DNA of 6,206 bases from Zoogloeaceae bacterium (GTDB lineage Bacteria; Pseudomonadota; Gammaproteobacteria; Burkholderiales; Rhodocyclaceae). Each line of letters starts with the position of its first letter. Position 1 is the stretch's first letter. The notes beneath the pieces are model-generated. The model was not told the origin of the DNA. It was given only the letters and a program-made list of their open reading frames with translations, and searched no databases. Below are positions 1 through 5,049 of this stretch, in pieces. Position numbers and translations under genes: made by a program. The stretch covers positions 1-6,206 of the forward strand of contig SSSX01000516.1 of the NCBI GenBank assembly GCA_015657735.1, written 5' to 3'.

Positions 1-1026
1 CCCTCTGCGCGCCTGATCGGCACCCAGCGCGCCAGCAGCCAGGAGGAAGCCCTCGAACGGGCGCTGCGCCCGAAGCGCCTCGCCGACTACGTCGGCCAGC
101 AGAAAATCCGCGATCAGCTGGAAATCTTCATCCAGGCCGCCCGCAAGCGCGGCGAGGCGCTCGACCACGTGCTGCTGTTCGGCCCGCCGGGTCTCGGCAA
201 GACCACACTGGCCCACATCGTCGCCGCCGAAATGGGCGTCAACCTGCGCCAGACGTCCGGCCCGGTGCTGGAGCGCGCCGGCGATCTGGCCGCGCTGCTG
301 ACCAACCTCGAACCCCACGACGTGCTGTTCATCGACGAAATCCACCGCCTCAGCCCGGTGGTGGAGGAAATCCTCTACCCGGCGCTGGAGGATTTCCAGA
401 TCGACATCATGATCGGCGAAGGCCCGGCGGCACGCTCGGTGAAGCTCGACTTGCCGCCGTTCACGCTGGTCGGCGCGACGACCCGCGCCGGCATGCTGAC
501 CAACCCGCTGCGCGACCGCTTCGGCATCGTGTCGCGGCTGGAGTTCTACACCGCGCAGGAGCTGGCCTTCATCGTCGGCCGCTCGGCACGCCTGCTCGGC
601 GTGGAAATCGACGACACCGGCGCCTTCGAGATCGCCCGCCGCGCCCGCGGCACGCCGCGCATCGCCAACCGCCTACTGCGCCGGGTGCGCGACTACGCCG
701 AGGTGCGCGCCGACGGCCGCATCAGCGCGGCGGTGGCCGACGCCGCGCTGACCATGCTCGACGTGGACCACCTCGGCCTTGATCTGATGGACCGCAAGCT
801 GCTGGGCGCAATGCTGGAAAAGTTCGGCGGCGGCCCGGTGGGCCTCGACAACCTGGCGGCGGCCATCGGCGAATCCTCCGACACCATCGAGGACGTGCTG
901 GAGCCCTATCTCATCCAGCAGGGCTACCTGCAGCGCACGCCGCGGGGCCGCCTGGCCACCGCGTCGATCTGGCAGCACTTCGGGCTGAAGCCGCCGGGCG
1001 GCGGCGGTTTGTGGGACGAGGGCTGA
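1..1026 (+). CDS. ruvB: Holliday junction branch-migration helicase RuvB, 5' end cut off by window
   Basis: RuvB is the AAA+ motor that, as hexameric rings with RuvA, drives ATP-dependent branch migration of Holliday junctions in recombinational repair; RuvC then cleaves the junction. The frame is open from base 1 and gives 341 residues before TGA at 1024-1026. E. coli RuvB is 336 residues as I recall it, so only the start codon and a few N-terminal residues should lie upstream. Visible motifs, in window codons, are Walker A GPPGLGKT (61-68), Walker B LFIDEIHRL (Asp112, Glu113), sensor 1 GATTR (158-162), the sensor 2 region GTPRIANRLLRRVRD (arginine 220) and the C-terminal winged-helix stretch VLEPYLIQQGYLQRTPRGR. 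The protein is nearly colinear with E. coli RuvB and shows no frameshift. ruvA and ruvC may lie just upstream, but that is outside view. The first internal ATG (169) falls within the Walker region and is not the real start. Confidence 0.98.
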   Translation, partial: PSARLIGTQRASSQEEALERALRPKRLADYVGQQKIRDQLEIFIQAARKRGEALDHVLLFGPPGLGKTTLAHIVAAEMGVNLRQTSGPVLERAGDLAALLTNLEPHDVLFIDEIHRLSPVVEEILYPALEDFQIDIMIGEGPAARSVKLDLPPFTLVGATTRAGMLTNPLRDRFGIVSRLEFYTAQELAFIVGRSARLLGVEIDDTGAFEIARRARGTPRIANRLLRRVRDYAEVRADGRISAAVADAALTMLDVDHLGLDLMDRKLLGAMLEKFGGGPVGLDNLAAAIGESSDTIEDVLEPYLIQQGYLQRTPRGRLATASIWQHFGLKPPGGGGLWDEG

Positions 1027-1055
1027 GGCGTCGCGGGCTCAGGCGTCGCGGGTTC
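1026..1055. repeat. 15-bp tandem duplication between convergent genes
   Basis: Two adjacent copies of AGGCGTCGCGGG(C/T)TC occupy 1026-1040 and 1041-1055, differing at one base; a degenerate third start (AGGCCGTC) follows at 1056. Copy 1 begins on the last base of the ruvB stop. Copy 2 carries two bases of the minus-strand stop of the convergent gene (TCA at 1054-1056). Because the period is a multiple of three, an equivalent in-frame TGA for the minus strand recurs at 1039-1041. There is no T-tract or convincing hairpin, so I do not call a terminator here. Confidence 0.75.
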
Positions 1056-1578
1056 AGGCCGTCCGGGCGTCGCCCAGCACCTCGCGCACCTGATCGGCGG
1101 TGGACAGGAAATCGACTTCGTTGTCCGCGTCGAAGCGCTGCAGGCATTCGTTGATGGCCCTGGCGGTGATCGTCAGGCCGCCCTTCGGGTCGCGGTCGAT
1201 GAGGCCCAGCTGGATCAGGTGACTGACCTTGCGGCGCACCGTTTCGCGCGGGATGCCGGTCGACGAGCTGATCGAGAAGGCGTTGCAGGGCCGCAGCGGC
1301 AGGCCGCGGAGGGTGGCGTCGTCGATGCCGGCCGGCAGCCGGGACGGTTCGTCGAGGGCCAGTCCGCCCACGTTGTAGATGCCGACCTCGCCGAGCACGA
1401 TGGGCAGCAGCAGGTCGCCGTCGAAGGCGCTGTAGAGGCGCACCAGATAGCGCAGGTTGTAGCGCGACAGCAGCAGCGCGGCAAGGCGCCGCTCGCGTGG
1501 AGGTTCAGCCCCGTGGGTGCCGGTTTCCTGGCTGGTGGCGACTGACCCGGGCGAGTCAGGGGGCAGCAGGGTCGTCAT
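1054..1578 (-). CDS. Uncharacterised winged helix-turn-helix protein, probable transcriptional regulator
   Basis: I do not recognise a named family. The product is 174 residues, with no signal peptide or membrane segment. Residues 1-30 are low-complexity and probably disordered. Residues 31-65 look helical (RLAALLLSRYNLRYLVRLYS). Residues 99-122 (NAFSISSSTGIPRETVRRKV) read as a helix-turn-helix with the typical S-x-x-T-G-I-P-R-x-T-V recognition pattern. Next come LIQLGLI and a basic, glycine-containing turn, DPKGGLTIT (130-138), which resembles a winged-helix wing. The rest is a C-terminal helical tail. The ATG at 1578-1576 is chosen because GGAG lies six bases ahead of it. The frame stays open to an ATG at 1686, but that would put the repeat-rich spacer into an unlikely N-terminus. 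The gene is convergent with ruvB and lies 122 bp downstream of rlmI on the same strand. Repeats at 1601-1631 suggest autoregulation (inference). Confidence is good that it is a gene and moderate that it binds DNA. Confidence 0.83.
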   Translation of the reverse strand: MTTLLPPDSPGSVATSQETGTHGAEPPRERRLAALLLSRYNLRYLVRLYSAFDGDLLLPIVLGEVGIYNVGGLALDEPSRLPAGIDDATLRGLPLRPCNAFSISSSTGIPRETVRRKVSHLIQLGLIDRDPKGGLTITARAINECLQRFDADNEVDFLSTADQVREVLGDARTA

Positions 1579-1600
1579 GGGATTCTCCGAAAATAGCCCG

Positions 1601-1631
1601 AATGGTTGAGGTGTAACACCATTTAACCATT
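1601..1631. promoter_or_regulatory. Putative operator: overlapping inverted and direct repeats before the winged-helix gene
   Basis: AATGGTT at 1601-1607 and AACCATT at 1625-1631 are exact inverted repeats. Between them lies an exact 11-bp palindrome, GGTGTAACACC (1610-1620). The hexamer ACCATT also occurs at 1618-1623, eight bases before its copy at 1626-1631, so three copies of the ACCATT/AATGGT element fall in 31 bp. The block ends 22 bp upstream of the winged-helix start codon. It is AT-rich against a very GC-rich background and contains TTAAAT (minus strand, 1626-1621) as a weak -10 candidate. This layout fits a dimeric regulator binding its own promoter. The promoter role and the identity of the binder are inferred; only the repeats are seen. 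Confidence 0.42.
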
Positions 1632-1700
1632 CAATGCCCCGAGAATACAGACCCCCGCAGCGCTTCCCGCCCAAAAAACGACCCATCGCGGGGAACTACG

Positions 1701-2885
1701 TCACACTTGGCAGGCTAATCCTTTCAGATATTCGCCTTCCGGTACCGCCAGCCCGACGGGATGATCCGGCGCGGCCGCCAGCCGATGCAGGATGCGTGCC
1801 TCGACACCCACGTCGGCGGCCGCGCCGGCGACGATTTTCTGGAACAGCTCGAGCCCGATGCCGCCCGAGCATGAGTAGCTCATCAGAATGCCGCCCGGGT
1901 TGAGCAGGCGGAAACCCAGCAGATTGATGTCCTTGTAGGCACGCGCGGCGCGCTCGGCGTGAGCGGCCGAGGGGGCGAACTTGGGCGGGTCGAGGACGAT
2001 CAGGTCGAACTTGCGGCCTTCGCTCTTGAGGCTGCGCAGCGCCTGGAAGACGTCGTCCTCGCGCCATTCGGCGCGGCTGGCGTCGAGTTGCGGGTTGAGC
2101 GCCAGATTGCGCGCCGCGGCGGCCAGCGCGGGGCCGGACGAATCGATCGAGATCACGCTCGTCGCGCCGCCGGCCAGCGCCTGCAGCGAGAAACCGCCGG
2201 TGTAGCAGAAGCAGTTGAGCACGTCGCGGCCGGCGGCGAGCTGGCCGGTGAGCAGGCGGTTGTCGCGCTGGTCGAGGTAGAAGCCGGTCTTGTGGCCGCC
2301 GGCCACGTCGACTTCCATGCGCACGCCGTTTTCGACGATGGTCAGGTGGTCCGGCATCGCGCCGTGGACCAGGCCGCTGACCGGGCCGAGGCCCTCGAGC
2401 TTGCGCACGTCGGAGTCCGAGCGCTCGTACACCGCGCTGCAGCCGGTGGCCTGGACCAGCCCGGCGACGATCGCATCGCGCCACTTGTCGGCGCCGGCGC
2501 TGGTCAGCTGGACCACCGCCACCGCGCCGTAGCGGTCGGCGATGACGCCGGGCAGGCCGTCGGATTCGCCGTGGATCAGGCGCACGCCGTCCTGCCCGGC
2601 AAGCCACGGATGGGCCGCCCGCCGTGCCACCGAGGCCGCCACCGCGCGCTTGATGAAGGCGTGGTCGATGGACTGGTCGCAGTCGAAGGTCCATACCCGC
2701 GCGCGGATCTGCGACTCCGGCGACCACGCCGCCCGCGCCAGCGCCCGCCCGTCGGCGTCCTTGACGAGCACCGTGTCGCCGGGGCGCGCGCGCCCTTCCA
2801 GGCGCTCGACCGAGCCGGCGAAGATCCACGGGTGGCGGCGCATGACGGAGCGTTCCTTGCCGGGTTTGAGAATGAGATCGGCCAT
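1701..2885 (-). CDS. rlmI: RlmI-like 23S rRNA (cytosine-C5) methyltransferase
   Basis: This is a SAM-dependent RNA methyltransferase of the RlmI (YccW) family, which in E. coli makes m5C1962 in 23S rRNA. The 394 residues compare with 396 in E. coli and align end to end from memory. Residues 1-75 form the PUA-like RNA-binding domain (RRHPWIFAGSVERLEG, then SPESQIRARVWTFD). Residues 76-195 are the central linker domain (GESDGLPGVIADRYG, YERSDSDVRKLEG). The Rossmann methyltransferase domain follows, with GHKTGFYLDQRDNR (197-210), the SAM-binding VLNCFCYTGGFS (222-233), DPPKF (299-303) and YSCSG with the expected catalytic Cys339. The C-terminus is HPV...PEGEYLKGLACQV. The ATG at 2885 matches the family N-terminus, although no clear Shine-Dalgarno precedes it. 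The substrate position is inferred from the family; a close paralogue could modify another cytosine. Confidence 0.92.
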   Translation of the reverse strand: MADLILKPGKERSVMRRHPWIFAGSVERLEGRARPGDTVLVKDADGRALARAAWSPESQIRARVWTFDCDQSIDHAFIKRAVAASVARRAAHPWLAGQDGVRLIHGESDGLPGVIADRYGAVAVVQLTSAGADKWRDAIVAGLVQATGCSAVYERSDSDVRKLEGLGPVSGLVHGAMPDHLTIVENGVRMEVDVAGGHKTGFYLDQRDNRLLTGQLAAGRDVLNCFCYTGGFSLQALAGGATSVISIDSSGPALAAAARNLALNPQLDASRAEWREDDVFQALRSLKSEGRKFDLIVLDPPKFAPSAAHAERAARAYKDINLLGFRLLNPGGILMSYSCSGGIGLELFQKIVAGAAADVGVEARILHRLAAAPDHPVGLAVPEGEYLKGLACQV

Positions 2886-2893
2886 GAGGGCGG

Positions 2894-2946
2894 TGACGAG
2901 TCAGGAGTGAGGGGTGAGGGGCAAAAGACAAAAACAAGCAAACGCC
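2894..2946. other. rlmI leader with degenerate CCTCAC repeats and a T-rich tract (minus strand)
   Basis: Read toward rlmI, the minus strand runs from a T-rich tract (about 2942-2922, including CTTGTTTTTGTCTTTT) into CCCCTCACCCCTCACTCC and then CTGACTCGTCACC, ending about eight bases before the ATG. The CTCAC core occurs twice at 8-bp spacing, with related CTGAC and GTCAC steps following. No purine-rich Shine-Dalgarno is present within the last 20 bases before the start. I recall similar CTCACCCCTCACTCC strings in intergenic regions of Rhodocyclales-type genomes, but could not check this. No function is assigned. Confidence 0.4.
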
Positions 2947-2949
2947 GGA

Positions 2950-3038
2950 AGGGGCGAAGAGCGCGTAGCGAGCGGCCCGAGGTCGCGGCGAGCATCGCAG
3001 TTGCGAGATCGGGTCGCGCAGTAGCGCTATTCGCCCCT
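2950..3038. repeat. 89-bp imperfect palindrome abutting the DUF484 gene stop (REP-like element or terminator)
   Basis: The outer arms 2950-2964 (AGGGGCGAAGAGCGC) and 3024-3038 (GCGCTATTCGCCCCT) pair at 14 of 15 positions. After a short internal loop, 2972-2980 pairs with 3009-3017, with eight Watson-Crick pairs and one G-T. The apex holds TCGCA/TGCGA (2995-2999 and 3002-3006). The structure begins on the last base of the DUF484 stop codon and fills most of the gap to rlmI. On the minus strand it is followed, after about eight bases, by a T-rich tract, so it could end or attenuate transcription coming from dapF-DUF484. Its size and nested symmetry also fit a REP- or MITE-like dispersed element. 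I see no open reading frame of interest and no flanking target duplication. Confidence 0.6.
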
Positions 3039-3688
3039 CAGCCGAGCTGGCGGACGAGGGAGGCAGAGACCATCTCGCCGATGCGCGTGACGTAGAGCGT
3101 GCCCATCGCCGGGTAGAAGCGTTCCGGGTCTTCGCTGCCCATCGCAAGCAGGCCGAAGGTTTTTTCGTCGCGGCGCAGCGGCACCAGCGCCACCGAGCGG
3201 ATCAGCCGGCCGGCGGCGCCGAACCAGTTGGAGATTTCGCGCAGCGTGAGCACTCCGCAGTAGGGCTGGGCCAGGTCGCCGGTGAAAAAGCGCACGTCTT
3301 CGCCGACCGGCAGGAACTCCGGCCCGCTGCGCGACAGCACGCTGTTCCAGATGCGGAAGGCGACGTGGGGCACGGCGAAGTCTTCGCGCAGATGGGTGTA
3401 GATCGACTGGCGGATCGATTCGAAATCCTCCGCTTCGAGCAGCGCAACGGTGAGGCGGTGGACCTTTTCGCCGATGGCGTCGTTCTCCTCGCCGAACTCG
3501 AGCAGTTCGGCGAACTTGTTTTCGAGCTGGGCGATGCGTTCGCGCAGGGCGATGAGCTGGCGTTCGGTGAGGGAGATGGCCTGGCCGTTGTGCGGGTGGG
3601 TCACCGTCAGATCGGTCAGCAGGGTCGAGTTGTCGTCGAAGAACGCCGGGTTGGCCTGCAGGAACTGGATGACGTCGGAAGCATTCAT
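3038..3688 (-). CDS. DUF484 family protein with GAF-like domain
   Basis: This 216-residue protein matches the DUF484 family, which sits beside dapF in many gammaproteobacteria and betaproteobacteria (E. coli yigA). Its biochemical role is not established. The N-terminus MNASDVIQFLQANPAFFDDN (1-20) is the family signature. Residues 43-75 form a probable coiled coil (LIALRERIAQLENKFAELLE). Residues 80-215 look like a GAF-type fold, including RSVALVPLRRDEKTFGLLAMGSEDPERFYP near the end. There is no signal peptide or membrane segment, so it is likely cytosolic. It starts 28 bp downstream of dapF and is probably co-transcribed. The Shine-Dalgarno before ATG 3688 is poor, so translation may depend on upstream ribosomes. 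In E. coli the next gene is xerC; here a large palindrome and rlmI follow. Confidence 0.92.
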   Translation of the reverse strand: MNASDVIQFLQANPAFFDDNSTLLTDLTVTHPHNGQAISLTERQLIALRERIAQLENKFAELLEFGEENDAIGEKVHRLTVALLEAEDFESIRQSIYTHLREDFAVPHVAFRIWNSVLSRSGPEFLPVGEDVRFFTGDLAQPYCGVLTLREISNWFGAAGRLIRSVALVPLRRDEKTFGLLAMGSEDPERFYPAMGTLYVTRIGEMVSASLVRQLG

Positions 3689-3716
3689 GGCGGTGGGCCG
3701 GGTTGGATCGATGAAA

Positions 3717-4556
3717 TCAGGGAAGCGTGAGTTCGCCCGAGAAGACGGTGACGGCCGGGCCGGTCATCAGCACCGGGGTGCCGACGCCGTTCCAGGCGAT
3801 GGTGAGTTCGCCGCCGCGGGTTTCGACGGCGACCGGCGAGCTCACCAGACCGCGCAGGATGCCGGTGACGACCGCCGCGCAGGCGCCGGTGCCGCAGGCC
3901 AGGGTTTCGCCGGCGCCGCGCTCGAAGACGCGCAGGCGTACGTGGTGGGCGTCGACGATCTGCAGGAAGCCGGCGTTGACCCGCGCCGGAAAGCGCGGGT
4001 GGCGTTCGATCAGCGGGCCCTGCTCGGCGACCGGGGCGCTATCGACGTCGGCGACGACCTGCACCGCGTGCGGGTTGCCCATGCTGACGGCGGTGATCGC
4101 CACCTCGCTGCCGGCCACGTCGAGCGGCTGCACCCACGCGTCGGAGTCGCTGACGAACGGCACGTCGGCGGGCTTGAGTACCGGCACTCCCATGTCGACG
4201 GTCACGTTGCCGTCGGCCTCGAGGCGTGGGGTGATGATGCCCTTCTTCGTTTCGACGCGGATCTCGCGCTTGGCGGTGAGGCCCTGGTCGAACACGAAGC
4301 GGGCGAAGCAGCGGGCGCCGTTGCCGCACTGCTCGACTTCGCCGCCGTCGGCGTTGAAGATGCGGTAGCGGAAATCGACGTCGGGGCGGGAGGCCGGTTC
4401 GACCACCAGCAACTGATCGCAGCCGACGCCGAAATGGCGGTCGGCCAGCCAGCGGACCTGGGCTTCGGTGAGCGCGACGGGCCGGCGCACGGCGTCGATC
4501 ATCACGAAATCGTTGCCGAGACCCTGCATTTTGGTGAAGGCGAGCTTTTCGGTCAT
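3717..4556 (-). CDS. dapF: Diaminopimelate epimerase
   Basis: DapF interconverts LL- and meso-diaminopimelate without a cofactor. It supplies meso-DAP for peptidoglycan cross-links and for the last step of lysine synthesis. The 279 residues are close to the 274 of E. coli. The start MTEKLAFTKMQGLGNDFVMI is the typical N-terminus and contains the substrate-binding Asn15. The two catalytic cysteines are present: Cys77 in QCGNGARCFARFV and Cys221 in ETLACGTGACAAVV. Other conserved pieces are GCDQLLVVE (45-53), FNADGGEVEQ (67-76), MGNPHAV (159-165) and the GE in ERGAGET. The ATG at 4556 is chosen because it gives the family N-terminus; a longer in-frame extension to 4694 would only read through the neighbouring gene. 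The start overlaps the stop of the CoA-binding gene by four bases, with no separate strong ribosome site, which suggests translational coupling. The protein looks intact and cytosolic. Confidence 0.97.
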   Translation of the reverse strand: MTEKLAFTKMQGLGNDFVMIDAVRRPVALTEAQVRWLADRHFGVGCDQLLVVEPASRPDVDFRYRIFNADGGEVEQCGNGARCFARFVFDQGLTAKREIRVETKKGIITPRLEADGNVTVDMGVPVLKPADVPFVSDSDAWVQPLDVAGSEVAITAVSMGNPHAVQVVADVDSAPVAEQGPLIERHPRFPARVNAGFLQIVDAHHVRLRVFERGAGETLACGTGACAAVVTGILRGLVSSPVAVETRGGELTIAWNGVGTPVLMTGPAVTVFSGELTLP

Positions 4557-4966
4557 GCGATAAAATCCATGTAATCCCGCCACACACAGCGGTCCATCAC
4601 CACGGTGAACCCGGCGGCCACGGCCCGCGCGGCGGCGGCTTCGTCGATCACCCCGTCCTGCAGCCAGATGCGCCTGACGCCCAGCGCGATGCATTCGTCA
4701 ACGATTGCGGCGACTTCGTCGGAGGCGCGGAAGACATCCACCAGATCGGGCACGAAGGGCAGCTCTGACAGCCGGGCGTAAGCTTTTTCGCCGAGGATTT
4801 CGGAAACTGCCGGGCGAACCGGTACGATGCGATAGCCGAAGCCCTGCATCGCGCGGGACACCCGGTGACTCGGGCGTTCGGGGCGCGGCGACAGGCCGAC
4901 GACGGCGATGGTGTTGACCTCGCGCAGCAGGCTGCGGATCTGGTCGGGGGCGGGATTGGCAAACAT
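4553..4966 (-). CDS. CoA-binding domain protein, YccU-like
   Basis: A 137-residue single-domain protein of the CoA-binding (YccU-like) family, a Rossmann fold related to the CoA-binding part of succinyl-CoA synthetase. The cellular role is unknown; nucleotide or CoA binding is inferred from the family. Seen here are the beta-strand and loop TIAVVGLSPRPERPSHRVS (19-37), GYRIVPVRP (44-52) where the family usually has VNP, DLVDVFR (74-80), IWLQDGV (100-106) and the C-terminal VVMDRCVWRDY (122-132) with the conserved Asp-Arg-Cys. There is no signal peptide. The gene is first in the minus-strand cluster, and its TGA overlaps the dapF ATG (ATGA, 4553-4556). Little Shine-Dalgarno is visible before ATG 4966, but a TAGAAT box lies only six bases upstream. 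The Arg at position 51 in place of Asn is a small departure from what I remember of the family. Confidence 0.93.
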   Translation of the reverse strand: MFANPAPDQIRSLLREVNTIAVVGLSPRPERPSHRVSRAMQGFGYRIVPVRPAVSEILGEKAYARLSELPFVPDLVDVFRASDEVAAIVDECIALGVRRIWLQDGVIDEAAAARAVAAGFTVVMDRCVWRDYMDFIA

Positions 4967-4972
4967 GGGCGG

Positions 4973-4978
4973 ATTCTA
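4973..4978 (-). promoter_or_regulatory. Candidate -10 box (TAGAAT) very close to the CoA-binding gene start
   Basis: TAGAAT on the minus strand matches the sigma-70 -10 consensus at five of six bases. It ends six bases before ATG 4966, so a transcript started the usual distance downstream would begin at or next to the start codon. The best -35 candidate at a 16-base spacer is TTTCGG, which is weak. This is a tentative promoter for the CoA-binding-dapF-DUF484 cluster. Confidence 0.3.
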
Positions 4979-5039
4979 CCGGATTGGCAGGACGCCGAAA
5001 CCTTGCGGGCAGCCGCGGGGCGCGTGACGGGTAAACATT

Positions 5040-5043
5040 GGAG
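5040..5043 (+). promoter_or_regulatory. Ribosome binding site deciding the sppA start
   Basis: GGAG at 5040-5043 is six bases ahead of ATG 5050. This favours that codon over the in-frame ATGs at 5086 (preceded by GAGAAG) and 5134. Confidence 0.6.
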
Positions 5044-5049
5044 AGCAGG

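Noticed and set aside
1065..1075. Perfect palindrome GGGCGTCGCCC
   Set aside because: It lies inside the winged-helix coding region, has a one-base centre and no T-tract; it is an expected chance occurrence at this GC content.
1579..1686. N-terminal extension of the winged-helix protein to the ATG at 1686
   Set aside because: GGAG is well placed for the ATG at 1578, and the extension would cover the repeat-rich spacer with a sequence that looks non-coding.
1671..1695. Weak terminator after rlmI (minus-strand CCC/GGG stem, then TCG and six T)
   Set aside because: The stem is only three base pairs, too weak to call despite the T-tract at 1679-1674.
1959..3095. Long open frame on the plus strand opposite rlmI (378 codons)
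   Set aside because: It is antisense to a clearly conserved methyltransferase. Its translation is low-complexity and rich in Ala, Gly, Arg, Val and Asp, as expected from high-GC antisense codon bias, and it resembles no known protein.
1696..3147. Minus-strand 483-codon open frame overlapping rlmI in another frame
   Set aside because: It is an Arg/Ala/Pro-rich out-of-frame reading of rlmI that also runs through the palindrome; it has no recognisable domain.
3450..4574. Plus-strand 374-codon frame opposite dapF and the DUF484 gene
   Set aside because: It is antisense to two well-supported genes and its composition is typical of shadow frames in GC-rich DNA.
4981..5049. sigma-70 promoter for sppA in the divergent gap
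   Set aside because: TTGGCA at 4984-4989 resembles a -35 box, but no -10 follows at a usable spacing, and TAAACA at 5032 has no matching -35.
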